Shown in pieces: positions 22,101-33,171 of a DNA stretch of 64,000 nt. Positions within the stretch are counted from its first letter, which is position 1, and each line of letters starts with the position of its first letter. The notes under the pieces are model-generated. The model was not told where the DNA came from, did not search any database, and saw nothing but the letters and a program-made list of their open reading frames with translations. Location: contig NC_063259.1 in NCBI RefSeq assembly GCF_019578655.1, positions 2,530,001-2,594,000 on the forward strand, read 5' to 3'. The position numbers were made by a program, and so were the translations under genes. Origin of the DNA: Ricinus communis (Eukaryota > Streptophyta > Magnoliopsida > Malpighiales > Euphorbiaceae).

Positions 22101-22640
22101 CATGTACCAAACATAACTGAAAAGGATCTTTAGCAACAATAGATGAAATACAACTCATAGTCTCATGCTCAATTCTATCATTACTAACATCCATGTCATC
22201 AAGTACTAGTAGATGTTTCATAGCGTTAGGGATCTGAAAGGTCACTTGCTCTTCCCCTACCTTAAGAATAAGCTTACCATCATGAACATCAATAATGGCC
22301 CTAGCTGTAGCAAGAAAGGGTCTTCTTAAAATAAAGGAATCATTAACAGTTTCATCTATATCCATAACTATAAAATTCATAGGAAAAATAAACCCTTAAA
22401 CCTTTACTATCAGTCCTTAGTGATACCCCTAAGGTATACAACAAATTTATCAGCCAGTTGAATACTCATGAGTGTTGGTTAGGTTCTCCTAGCCCTAGTT
22501 TCTTGAACAAATTATAAGGCATAACACTAATGCTAGCCTCCAAATCAACAAGTTCACTATCAACATTTAAATTACTAATAAAGCAACAAATAGTAACCTT
22601 GGGTCTTTTAGGTTCTTTGGTAATCTCCTTTGAATGATTG
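19150..22640 (-). pseudogene. Athila element 1 pol (protease-RT-RNase H-integrase)
   Basis: Protease remnants lie at about 22,260-22,620 (LVDLEASISVMPYNLF, LGxxLxxTARAIIDV). The longest open part, 21,679-22,380, spans the protease C-terminus to the RT leader (AIAWKVADIKGI, NLNMKEVVK). RT follows at 20,920-21,625 ([35 protein letters not shown]). The FMDDF active-site region is frameshifted near 21,200. RNase H pieces lie at 20,281-20,886. Integrase core lies at 19,479-20,036: first Asp in HIDF, second Asp replaced by Asn in ISNKGTHF, Glu kept in GQVE. The integrase C-terminus continues to about 19,150 (NELDEWRLHAYENACL). Many stops and shifts make it inactive. Confidence 0.8.
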
Positions 22641-24200
22641 TTGAGCTCTTTGCCGACAGTTGCACCATTGATACATCCTCGAGCTTCCTCTTGTTAGAGA
22701 GGAGTTTCTTTAAGAACTTAGCATACTTAGGCATCTGCTATAGAGCTTCCACATAAGGTATGTTAATATGCAACTCCTTAAAGAGTTCAAGAAACTTACT
22801 AAATTGCGTATCCAATTTGTCCTTCTGAAAATGGGCTAGAAAGGGTGTTCTTAGTTGATATTCCTTCATAAAAGGGGTACGATTGCATGTTGCTTCTATT
22901 TTATCCTCTATCTTAGCTTGTACACACTTTTTTTCATCATCAACCTTCTCAGTCGTAGTAGAATTCTTATCTACTTCATTCAGCTTATTTTTTAGCTCTT
23001 TACCACTTCGCAATGTGTTAACCTTAAGCTGCTCCTTAGGTTGGCAATCCGCCCTACTTGATTCTCCAAAATCTGAACCGAAGCTTGTTGGTCTCTAATA
23101 GCAATCTTAATAGTATGAAACCTTGTTTCCGATGCCGATATAAACTTTTCCACCATCTCCTCTGGATTACTCCTTTTAGGAGGAGCCTGCTGTTAGTTTT
23201 GCTACTGAAAACCTGGGGGTGGAGGTCTTGTTGATTCTAGTTCCCATAAGACAATTCGGGTGATTTTTCCACCTCGGGTTTTAGGAATTGCTGTAGGGGT
23301 TGTTATGGTGCCTAGGAGCATTTTCCACATAATCAACTTGCTCCAGCTTAGCGAAAGTATTACTATTTTTGCAATCTTGACTTTGATGACCACCCCCACA
23401 AGAATCACAAAGCATCCATCTTCTTGCTCATGGCCTCTAACTGTGCACTTACAACTACCATAGGGTCCATCGCATGGATTCCACTCCCTTGACTCGAACC
23501 TGCTCTCTTGGATTTTGCAACTCACAGTTTGTGACTGCCACATCCTCAATAAGATCCACAGATTGCTCAAGCGTCTTATTATTTAGTGATCCAACTGTTG
23601 CAACATTAATAGACTGTTTACTTGTGTAATTCAGTCCATTAAAGAATGTTTGAATTTGCAGCCATAAAGGTAAATCATGATGTGGGCAACTACTCAGTAA
23701 ATCCTTGAAACATTCCTAACAATCATATAAGGTCTCATTCTCCTAACAATCATATAAGGTCTCATTCTCTTACTGAAGAAATCCTGCTATGTCATTCCTC
23801 AACTTGGCCGTCTTAGAAAGTGGAAAGTATCTTTCTAAGAATTTCTCGGCCAGCTGATTTCAGGTCGTAAATGCCCCAGCTGGGAATGACCTCAGCCACT
23901 TCTTTGGCTTATCCTTTAATAAGAAATGGGAATAGCCTCAATCAAATAGCATCATCCGATACCCCATTAATCTTGAAGGTATCACAAATCTCTAGAAAAT
24001 CATCCAAATGGGTGTTTGGATCCTCATTAGGAAAACCATCAAACATGTAGTTATTTGGCAATATCTAAAGAATGTTGGGCTTGATCTTGAAGTTTTTTGC
24101 TGCAACATTTGGCTCATAATACTCGATGTGGCCCCATTAAGAGTTGGGCATGCATAATCTTGCATGATTCTCTCACTAGGTGGTGCTGCCATTCTTAATT
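22641..24200 (-). pseudogene. Athila element 1 gag
   Basis: The minus strand begins near 24,192 with MAAPPSERIMQDYACPTLNG, followed by the Athila gag phrase NGATSSI. After several frameshifts it reaches a CCHC zinc knuckle, CDSCGGGHQSQDC, at about 23,370-23,414, and then a Pro-rich region (PPPPGFQ, 23,202). A lysine/glutamate-rich linker (MRSGKELKNKLNEVDKN, 22,960-23,013) leads toward protease. The 24-base phrase around ...CAATCATATAAGGTCTCATTCTC is duplicated in tandem at 23,718-23,771. Gag would form the particle and bind RNA; here it is not translatable as one protein. Confidence 0.65.
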
Positions 24201-24474
24201 GTTCCCCTTCTTAGTTTGGTTCTCCTTTTTGATTTTGATTCTGTAACTCTACCATCGTTTTGGCTAAAGCTCATTCTCGTTCTTCTCTTCACTGCTTCCT
24301 CAAAGTTCTTTAGAACTCAGGTTTGTTAGCGAATAGTTCCATTGAACTAGCTTGGTTCGTACACAGATTTAGGTACCTAGACAAAACACAAACACAAAAA
24401 AGATAAATCAAATGGAAATAAAAATACTAAATCACTAGCTTTTGAATTACTAATAATATCATAAGAGAAAAGAG
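24201..24474. other. Leader between primer site and gag, element 1
   Basis: Untranslated leader of the minus-strand transcript, without visible genes. It joins the PBS at its right end. Confidence 0.5.
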
Positions 24475-24492
24475 TCCCCGACAACGACGCCA
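24475..24492 (-). promoter_or_regulatory. Primer binding site, tRNA-Asp type
   Basis: The minus strand reads TGGCGTCGTTGTCGGGGA, six bases after the LTR end (...GCGCATCA). This is the aspartate-tRNA-type primer site characteristic of Athila elements. Confidence 0.75.
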
Positions 24493-24498
24493 AAAACT

Positions 24499-25834
24499 TG
24501 ATGCGCGCTATCCGCACATGGCAGAGTGCACTAATTGTATCAAGTAATATAATGATGAATAAGAGTATCGCTCCATTAAGGACTTAATTGTGACTACTAC
24601 CTTCAGTCATGCACTAATGTTTACTAATCAAAATGTCATTTGGGTGTAATAATATTTAAAAGTAAAAACAATCTTGAAAATAAAGATTAAAACAATTGGT
24701 AAACTTATTAAGGATAAAGCCTATTTAGGTAGTGAATCCTCCAAATAAGTTAAGTGTTTCATGAGACAAATAGAAATTAATTCAAATCAAGAGTTGAGTT
24801 GGCATTCCACAAAATTAGGTTTAAAACTTTCTTAAGTGGTTAAATCCTTACTTCCTAAGAGGAGGGAGAGGAATCTCTTCTCAAACCCATGCACTTAGGT
24901 CCTGCATTAAGATTAAGGCATTATTGAACCAAAGGATGTTATAGATCTATCTCTAGTATCCCAATCAATCCTCAATCCCTATGATGTGATCAATTCATTA
25001 AAAGTTATCTCTAATCAGTTTATGAAAATAAATCCCAATCAGTACGTTAACTTATCAATCGAAATAGATAATTAAGCAATCAAAGGAACAAAACAACTCG
25101 TAAAAAAGATTAATTGTATTAACTTTGAATCAATGCATACAAAATAAATTAGGGCTCATCAAAAACCAAATAACAAGAAAACTAGTTCCTATACATTACA
25201 ATAAAGAAATGAAGATTAGGGAAAGAAGATTTCAAACTAGTCATGGAAGAGCAGGGATGAAAATCTTCAATCTTGAATCTTCAATCTTAGGTAATAATGA
25301 AGGAATTGATTTTCTTCCTTAAGAAATACTAATCAAAACCTTAAGAATGAAAGGAACATAAAGTTTCTCAGTGTTTCTCTCTCTAAAAATGAAAATATGA
25401 TGGAGCTCTCCCAAAATAACCCTAAAAGTTCCTTTACATAGCGTGTTTTTTATGATCATACTGGCACAACACAACCGTGTGGCGTCCTTAGCTCAAAATC
25501 TCTCTTGAGACAATCCTCTGGTCACACGGGAAGGGCACACGGGCATGTCCTTTTCCCGTGTCATGCATTCCTTCAATCTGCCAATTTCTGCATTTCACAC
25601 AGGAAGGCTACACAAGCAAGTTCTTTTATTATCGTGCCCATGTGATTCTCCAATCCTTGATAAACAAGTGCTCCTTGGCTGATTTTCGTGTATTTTGATG
25701 CCAAAACTTCTTCTTGTCATGCAAGCTTGCCAAATACCTAAAAAGGACTGAAAATAAACTCTAATAAAAAAGTTAAACTCCATTTAAGGTAAAATCAAGA
25801 TAAAACAAGACTCAAAAGTAAGTGCTGACAGCAT
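24499..25834 (-). mobile_element. Athila element 1, 5' LTR
   Basis: It matches 13,190-14,542 along its length (TGATGCGCGCTATCC...; the shared block TCTCTTC.CAAACCCA...; the CACGGG array at about 25,460-25,640). Its outer end reads AAGTGCTGACAGCA instead of AAGTGCTTTTAGCACGTATCA, so the terminal bases are lost at the junction with repeat A (CTCGATATTTGG). Confidence 0.8.
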
Positions 25835-25871
25835 TCCCTCGATATTTGGATCCGGAAAAGGGCAGCTGACA
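25835..25871 (-). mobile_element. LTR-like repeat A, copy 2 (right end)
   Basis: CCCTCGATATTTGGATCCGG...GCAGCTGACA corresponds to CCTCGATATTGGGATCCAG...TATTGACA at 7,975-8,012. This shows that the sequence left and right of Athila element 1 was once continuous. Confidence 0.65.
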
Positions 25872-26658
25872 GCTGCCCTTGATTTGTTGAAATTTATTAG
25901 CATGCAAATGCATTAAATAAATTGAGACAAATCATAAATATCAAGGATACGACAAAAGGATATGTGAGTTGTGGAAGCCATGTCTCATAACCTCGATCTT
26001 TGATCATTGATTCAATGTGGGGGCCATGCTCGCTTGAGTTAAGGACTTCACCTGCTTAGGTTAAGGACTTCGCCTTCTTAGATTGAGCACTTCACTTGCC
26101 TTTTTGGGAAGTACGCCCATTGAACTGGGAGCTACGCTCGTCGAATTGGGACCCATACCTATTGAATTGGTGATTGCAGAGACTTCTTTCTAGTTGTTTT
26201 CCACTTCTAGAAAATAATTTGTTGGTTTTGGTCAATTTGATAATTTTCCAATTTCGGATACTTAGGTTGAAATTTCATTCCTCAGGGCACAATTTGATTT
26301 TTGTTGATGCTTTCTGGAAGCTGTACTAGCATTTGGCCCATCCATGGACTAAAACGTAATTTTGCTGGGTTAGGGACCAAACTTGTAATTTTCTCAAAAA
26401 TTCTCGCTCGTGGTGCCAATCGGGCTTCTATGTGTCTTCTGCGACCTTGTACTAACTTTTTGGACTAAAACTTGATTTTGATAGGTCGGGCACCTAATTG
26501 ATATTTTTGCCCCTTCCTTAGGACATATAAGTACGCTTGTGTCCATATTCTTTCCTTTCCTTACCCATTTTCCTCGCTTTTCTCTCCAAAGCTCTCTTTG
26601 CTCTTTCTTTAATTTCTTACTCAATTCTTAAATGATTTTTTGCAAAATCAGTCTTAAA
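25872..26658 (+). promoter_or_regulatory. Upstream region of PMD copy 2
   Basis: This non-coding region is conserved with the upstream region of PMD copy 3 (about 32.5-33.17 kb), in the same order. It has imperfect repeats around GGACTTCGCCTGCTT (26,040-26,110), CCATGGACTAAAACGTAATTTTG-like lines and a TATA-like ACATATAAGTACGC at about 26,522. A pyrimidine-rich leader follows and then ATG at 26,659. Conservation of promoter plus gene between copies indicates they were transcribed units. Confidence 0.5.
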
Positions 26659-29160
26659 ATGGCAAGTTCCTCTTCTAGGTTCGCTGGACGCACCCCAGTT
26701 GCAACAATTGCCAAAATGACATTAGGCTTGTGAAAGGAGAGGAGATTCCTCTTCTAGCAAAATTGAACACCCATCGTGCTTTTCAAGTCGTCAGAGAGGT
26801 AATTACGTGGCTTATACTTCATTTTCTATGACTTAGAAACTTGGTATGCGTGTTATTTACTCAGAATAGATGAAAACTTATGAAAAAATTAGAAAAATTT
26901 CAAAGCCCTAGCCTACAGAGTCGATTTGCTATATGTACAGCCCATTGGCTATGCGTAAAGCCGATCGGTACTACACAGTGGTGATTGGCTCTATGTAGAG
27001 CCGATTCAGCTCTGTACAGAGCAAGGTTGTTCGTAGGCGAACGAAGGCTTTTCGGGTTATTTTTAGAAAAAATAACACTAGTTAGATGTATACTTACCTT
27101 TTGATGTCTTTTAGTATGCATATGATGTTTAAATACTTATGTTTACATTCTAGGGTGATGTGCTACAGATCCAGTTCGCTGGAAGTTTCTACAGTGCGCA
27201 TAAGTGGTTTGATGAACTTCCTAGCGTAGTTTAGGCTAGGGTTGGGATACCAACTTTCATTGGTTTGTGGCTATATTCCTCTCGGTTATCAGGAGGGTCG
27301 ATCATACTTCAGTCTATGCTCTACTCAAGAGGTGGATGGATATGACTCATACCTTCCACACTCCAGTTGGTGAGCTGACTCTCTCTCCTCTTTTATTTTA
27401 TGCTATTATCAGCATCGATTTCCCTAGCATGCACGTGCCCTTTAATGACTCAATCCACCATCAACGTTCCGATGGTAGGAAGTGCTTCATCGTTGACTTA
27501 CTCAAGTTCTTACCGATGTTCAAGAACTCGTGATGCATTACTTACCAGTGCATCCCTCTCCACTACTAGGGCTTCATTCCTTGAAATGCTTGAGAAGTTG
27601 ACTAGATGGCCCGAGCTTTTTTGGCATACCTCTTTGGTATGACCTTATTCAACGAATCGGGGAACTCTCTAAACTTTCATTATCTAGCTCTTCTGTGGTA
27701 CTTAGACCAAGTCTCTTCTTACAACTGAGGGTCTATGGCTCTTATGTATTTGTACCATCAGATGGACGTCACCGTCCGAGGGAGTAGGAGGATTTGTAAT
27801 TTTTAGAACGCGATCCACGTAAGTTGTGCTCTAACTTGTTTTCCTTATTTCCTTTATAGATATGTTGACACTTTGTTTTGTAGGTTTAGGCCTTAGAGAT
27901 TGGCCCTTTGGTGGGCTCACAACCAATCTGCATTCACGAGCTTTTCCTCACCTAAGTCATTGGGGCTCGAGCAGGATCGTTACATTAGAGTGATCACAGG
28001 TTCACGTGCACTGTTGTGGATCAACATTCTGACATGCGACATGGTAAATACAATTTATTAGTATTATTAATTACCTTTCATGGTTCGCAGATTTAGAGTG
28101 ATTAGCTGGGAGAGTGCAGCCAATGGGAGCCTTATGTGCTATCTGCAACTGACCTCGAGTAGAGGAGGATCCCTGTAGCAGGGCCTGGTATCTAAGTGAG
28201 AAGATTTACGGTTGGGAGCGAGGTCCCAACATGTATAGAGTCCCAATATCTCCTCCTCTTTCCATGTTCTGGAAGGCAGATCTTGCTAGGGAGGAGCTAG
28301 CGGAGTGTTTGAATGGGTATGATGAGCTCGAAGACCTTATCATCCGATCCCAACTGATGAACTACACCTCATTCATCTCTTAGCTGTTAAGGCTTTACCT
28401 GTGATGCCACTGTTCAGGTATTTTCTTAGATTCACTTAGAGTTATCTTTTTTTATCATGTACTGCTCTTTTATTCATTTAATTAAAGCTTGTCCGCCAAG
28501 CTCATGCTGCTCATAATTCGATTGAGGGACGGTCCTCCCGACGCTTCAGGCCTTCTCATGTCATAGGCTCATCTATCGGTGTGACTTCCGAGGCACCCCT
28601 ATGAGAACTTCTGATGTGGTTCTAGGGATTGTTTCGTTCCCTAATGATCCAATGGTTTTATATTAGAGCCCACTCAGTGTGATGGAGCAGCAGCTCGCCA
28701 TGGACCAGTATTTTCCTCCAGAGTTCATTCCGAGCACTTGCACCCATGTAAGCTTATTCTTAGCTTCTATGTTTTCACATCTTGGTTTTCTTGAAAAGGT
28801 TAGTGACATGTATACAAACACATGTTCAAAGATATCAGTTCGAGCACGTACATCGACTAGTCGTAGTTGCAAGGAGACAGTTCTTTGTCCTTAACAGGGA
28901 CTGGCGAGTAAGAATTAAAATAGATTATAAATTGTGAGATGAAAATGTATGCATGTATGCATGAAATGTGCTAACTAATTCTCCTTTTGGGTTTTCATCA
29001 AAGGGACCACAAGGGACTGCAGGGCAACTAGACGACTGGCAACGTCAGCTTGGTGCTCAATAATGTCGGATTGGTACACTGGCCCTTCAGCTATCGGCCT
29101 TGTAAACCCAAGTGATGGATATTGAATTAGATGATGAGATGGATAGTTGAGGAGGGAACT
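26659..29160 (+). pseudogene. Plant mobile domain (PMD) gene, copy 2
   Basis: This is the most complete copy. Exon 1 starts at ATG 26,659 (MASSSSRFAGRTPVATIAK), then after a shift reads NDIRLVKGEEIPLLAKLN and ends at a donor GAG|GTAATT at about 26,800. Intron 1 carries the 20-bp palindromic motif. Exon 2 starts after CATTCTAG at 27,154 and holds the PMD core THTFHTPVGELTLSP (27,348-27,393) with KRWMD before it. Further exons lie near 27,880-28,040, 28,090-28,400 (PPLSMFWKADLAREE-like) and 28,490-28,740. A coiled C-terminus (DDWQRQLGAQQ, DDEMD) ends by about 29,150. In-frame stops and shifts occur in several exons. Role by family: nuclear PMD protein related to MAIN/MAIL1, or a transposon-borne relative. 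Confidence 0.7.
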
Positions 29161-29394
29161 CCAACTTCTGACCCTTTTTTTCTATTTTTTTCTTATTATT
29201 TGCTCATAAGACTTGAGACCTCGTGTAGATATTAACTTTTAAAGATATATAAGATATGGTTTTTGAATTGCCCCCATTTTGATCATTTCTTTCTACATTT
29301 GTATGAGCTTGCGCACGCCGAAAATCAACTACCAAAATGGGTTAGAAATCGCAAAAAGAAGCCATACACCTGAATCTCTTTTCTTTTAGTTTTA
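29161..29394. other. Non-coding 3' flank of PMD copy 2
   Basis: AT-rich sequence following the acidic C-terminus of the PMD gene. I see no gene or repeat in it. Confidence 0.45.
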
Positions 29395-29540
29395 TTGCCT
29401 TAACTTTTGCCTAAGTTGTCCTTTCCGGTTTTCAACTTAGCAGGCTGTATTTTTACTTAAGTCGCCCTTTCAGGTTTTCAATTTATCTTATTATTATTTT
29501 TGCCTAAGCCGTCTTTTGCGGGTTTCAACTTAGCTTTTTA
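29395..29540. repeat. Three degenerate direct repeats (about 60 bp)
   Basis: The phrase CTAAGTTGTCCTTTCCGG-TTTTCAACTTAGC recurs as TTAAGTCGCCCTTTCAGG-TTTTCAATTTATC and CTAAGCCGTCTTTTGCGG-GTTTCAACTTAGC. It is non-coding and lies between PMD copy 2 and the repeat A fragment. Confidence 0.5.
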
Positions 29541-29814
29541 TTATTTTCTCTCTTTTTCTTTTTCCTTTTCTTCTTTTTATAGATTTGGTTAGGCGAAAAG
29601 CTTTAGATACTAACCCTCCCAACGGACATCACATAGTGTGAGCCGAAGCAGATGCAGGTTTGGTCCATTGTTACTTTATGAGACCATGAGAACTGGATTT
29701 CTTGGATGAATGGTATTCCAGACACACTTATCCGCTAGACCTGCCCTTAGTGGAGAATCAAGCATGTCGCACTTATGGTGTATGACGACTGCATACCTTT
29801 ACCTAGCTTACATC

Positions 29815-30285
29815 ATAGTTGGTAATCCTAACCCTAATCACCTCTTTCTAATTTATAGAGGTAGGGAAACCCTAGGGGTGACGATAGTTTCAAAAAATAG
29901 TATTGATAAATATCTAAATTAGTTTTTAAAATTTAAATAATTATCATTAAAAATCATGATTATCATCAAGAAAACCTTCTAGAATTTGTATCTGGACGTA
30001 AAATCATCGAAGAAAAATGACATCAGATCCCAAAAATCCAATCGCCTCTATGTAGAATCGATTGGCTCTATTTAGAGAAAGTTTTAAAATCTTGCAATTA
30101 GGTTTCTTAATTTGTGAAAACTGCCATTTTGACCATCAAACTTTAGTTTTCCTGACAATTGAGTCCAAATTGATTTTAAAAAGGTAATTCCAACTAGATT
30201 AACTCAGCCCTAGCCTCAGATTTGTCTATCCTTCTTCTTCCAAGACCCGAGAAGGCAGTAACTTTTATATTGAATTTGTTCATAA
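29815..30285 (-). mobile_element. Fragment of repeat A (same orientation as copies 1 and 2)
   Basis: Matches about 12,790-13,189 in order: a TTTATAGAGGTAGG line, TTCTAGAATTTGTATCTGGACG, the 20-bp motif at 30,037-30,075, and GACAATTGAGTCCAAATTGATTTTA. It then extends beyond the point where copy 2 is broken (GACCCGAGAAGGCAGTAACTTTTAT, like 7,940-7,960). It ends at a head-to-head junction with the inverted copy at about 30,286. Confidence 0.5.
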
Positions 30286-32103
30286 TTGATAGATTTTAAT
30301 GATATTTAAATTTTGAAGATTTGATTTATTGGCAAGTAATTATCGATTCTTTAAAAAGAGTTTAAAATCAAATTGAAGTCTATATGCTCCTTTAGGAGTT
30401 TCTTAAAAACCTACCTCTATATATAGAAAGTGATGATGTAGGGTTTAGGGGCTAACAACAACAAGAACGACATTGATTGAAATACTATGATTAAAAGAAC
30501 CTATGTTGATTTCAAAGCATAGTGTTTTTGAAAGAGCAAGGTCACTAAAAAAGAATTCAAATTTGGATACTCTTTTGATGCAAAGTATTTTTTGAAGGAG
30601 CAAGGTCACTGAGAAAGAATTCAAATTTGGAAACTCTTTTGAAATGACATAAGCTTTTTCAATAACTCATCCAACATTAGATTCCCAACCGATCTTTGAC
30701 TTAACTTCTTTATAATCTCCTGAGACTCGCATAACAATCAACTACAGTGACAACTTGAGGGTTCCTTGACATCAATTATCATCATCAACATCACTCTCCC
30801 ATTAAATTGGTTTTCCTGTTCTTTTATTTTTTTAGAGACATGATTAGGGTTTCTTTTATGTCTTATTTTCATGCTTGATGTGATTAGATTAGGGTTTCTT
30901 ATGGATATGTTATTGATTGTATTGGGTTTGAATATGATTATAAGAACACTAGGGTTTTGAATATGATAATATGTCTATCTTTGGTTTTTGAATCTAGTTA
31001 GTCACATAATTAGGATTATATGATTAGACTTGTATTTTCTTTATAATTTTGTAATTAGATTAGTTTATTAAGGTTATATGATTAATCTGCCATGTTTGTC
31101 CACTGTGTTCAGATTTTTAGGATTTGCAAGAATTTTTAGGGTTTATTGTATAATATGATGTTATTTTTTTATTATTTTGTTTCTTTCGTGTTCTAATTAA
31201 TGTGAGAATTGCAAAAAGTACTGAAGGAACCATCCTAGAGAAACTCCAAAGTCGATCGACTTAGCTCCCCTCAACCCTTGATTTTTGGATTTTTATGAGT
31301 TTTTGATGTATTTTTGGCGATTTTATGTTATGTAACCTTTAGGATTTTTCTTTATAATTTATTAGTTACAGGCTGGGTTGTAATAACTAGATTTACTTTA
31401 TACACTCTATTTTTGTTTATTTTTTGGTTTAATGTATTTCAAATAATTGTAACATGACTGCTTGATTCAAATAGGACATATCGACTTTAGGTTAAAATGG
31501 AACCTAACATGAAAACTGTAGTCCATTAGGCTAATCAATGTTAATTGGGCTAAGTTCTAAATCAAAATAGACTTACTGGGCTTCACCATGTTTTTGTTAG
31601 GATTGGGCCATATTAGAATTAGGTTCACACAACTAGGCCTTATTATAATAAGTACTCCATCTAGGGATTAAAGGCTTGATAAATAATAACCTATAATTGG
31701 GCAAGACTAGGAAGGATTTGTACATAATTAACTAGCAAGTTAGATTAATAACCTAAATATGGGCTAGGCTTAATAAAAATGGGCTAGACTTAAATGAACT
31801 ATACGTGTTATTTTTTATGCTTGTATATGAATTGCTGTGTTTATAGGGAATGATTTCTTAAACAATAAAATTAAAGATTAAGATACATAAATAAGTAAGT
31901 TGGCTTCCAGATCCATCTCTAGATTTGTGGCATAAGCTTCCTTATGAAATTTGAGAAATGTCACCTATTAGTAAAAGTGTCCCGACGTATTACCCGGGTG
32001 GCGATTCCCATCTCTTGCTAGTCTCAGTGACTAGTCAGCGTGTTATGGATTAGGTTGAAAAGCCTTGCAATGCCATAGTCACTAAAGACACTTGGGTGCG
32101 CGC
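30286..32103 (+). mobile_element. LTR-like repeat A, inverted copy
   Basis: The reverse complement of the repeat at 11,111. It ends at 32,094-32,103 with TGGGTGCGCG after ...GTCACTAAAGACACT, matching the other tips. It contains the block GTTGAAAAGCCTTGCAATGCC and the region around AAAGTGTCCCGACGTATTACC. About 500 bases of the distal end are missing at the inner junction. The flank right of the tip (TTGAAACCACCATCCACTG) resembles the flank left of copy 2 (CAGTGGCGGTTTCGAG, complement), so this flank may belong to the parent element. Confidence 0.55.
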
Positions 32104-33004
32104 TTGAAACCACCATCCACTGTGGGATACACTATTTCCATGGCTGACTTTCTTTCAAAAAGAAAAATACATGAGTTGCAAGAGAGGTTGAATTATACAT
32201 GAGTTCACTCTATTTCCATGGCTCACCAAATGTTTTCATAGTCATCATTGCAACTTAGGGAACTCAGTTTCTTACTTTTAAATTATTCCTCAATTGTCCA
32301 ACATTGGGGACAATATGAATTTAAGCTTGAGGGTGGGAGTTTTCAAAAATTAATTTTAGTACATTACTTAATGTTTCTCATTTAACTTCTGTTTAATTTC
32401 AAGGTAAATAAGAGCTTAAATTGGATGAAATTTTATTTTAAATTATTAGGAGAAAATTTAATTTTGTGCTTGTGAATTTTGTCCTTTGGTTTAAGAATTG
32501 TTATTCTGTTTGGTGTGTTGGTTTGGATAATTGATTTTGGCCGATGAAAAAATTAGATGGTTGATTTTTCAAGCTCGAGAGTAATTGTAACGATGACTTT
32601 ACGTGCTTGAAATTTGAGGACTTCGCCTGGTTGAAATTTGAAGGGCTTCACCTGCTTGAAATTTGGAGGATTTTGCTTTCTTGAAATTTTAAGGACTTCG
32701 TCTGCTTGAAATTTTAAATTTCTAGTTAACTTGACTTTTATTTGAAAGTTTCCACTTCAGGGTGCAATTTGGCTTGATAAATGTTATCTAGAGGCTGTAT
32801 TAGTAATTGACCCATCCGGGGACTAAAGTATAATTTTGACAGGTGAGGGACCAAAATGGTATTTTATTTTTCTAAAAATACCTGCCTCGGAATTGATTTG
32901 ACAAATGTCTTTAGGAGAATATATTGGTAACAGGCCCATATGGGGATTAAAGTGTAATTTTGATAGGTCGTGGACTAAAATGGCATTTTTTCCTTCTTTA
33001 AGGA

Positions 33005-33046
<42 letters not shown>

Positions 33047-33171
33047 ATATCCTTATATCCATTTACAACTCACTTTATCCATTTCTCCCTATTGGTTTCT
33101 TAAACCCTTTTATGCTCTTTCTTTGATTTCTCACTCATTTCCTGACTAAATTCTGTGAGATCAGTCTTGAA
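32104..33171 (+). other. Upstream region of PMD copy 3, with (TA)n tract
   Basis: The first 250 bases end in AAGCTTGAGGGTGGGAG at about 32,322, preceded by CAACATTGGGGACAATATG. This resembles a polypurine tract in its usual context and may be the tail of another element. From about 32.5 kb the sequence parallels the upstream region of PMD copy 2, including repeats of CTTGAAATTT.AGGACTTCG (32,600-32,705). A (TA)n microsatellite at 33,003-33,051 occupies the TATA position of copy 2. A pyrimidine-rich leader then precedes ATG 33,172. Confidence 0.45.

Larger units (their letters stand above)
13190..25834 (-). mobile_element. Athila-type Ty3/gypsy retrotransposon, element 1
   Basis: A long, degenerate minus-strand element inserted in repeat A copy 2. 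From right to left it has a 5' LTR (24,499-25,834), an aspartate-tRNA-type primer site (24,475-24,492), gag, protease, RT, RNase H and integrase, a post-pol motif, an AT-hook ORF, an ATHILA ORF-1-like 3' ORF, an internal and a terminal polypurine tract, and a 3' LTR (13,190-14,542). The RT signature 'GGMTVVxNENNELI...[28 protein letters not shown]' type and the extra 3' ORF are typical of the Athila lineage. The outer tip of the 5' LTR is eroded, so no target duplication can be read. Confidence 0.85.

Noticed and set aside
11111..32103. Mutator-like element with long terminal inverted repeats carrying PMD
   Set aside because: The inverted A copy is joined to an extra forward A fragment and lacks its inner end. 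Copies 1 and 2 are direct, and the ends read TGTCA...CA as an LTR. Not fully excluded, but the LTR reading explains more.
32980..33126. Open frame with an Ile-Tyr repeat
   Set aside because: It is translation of a (TA)n microsatellite in a PMD upstream region.
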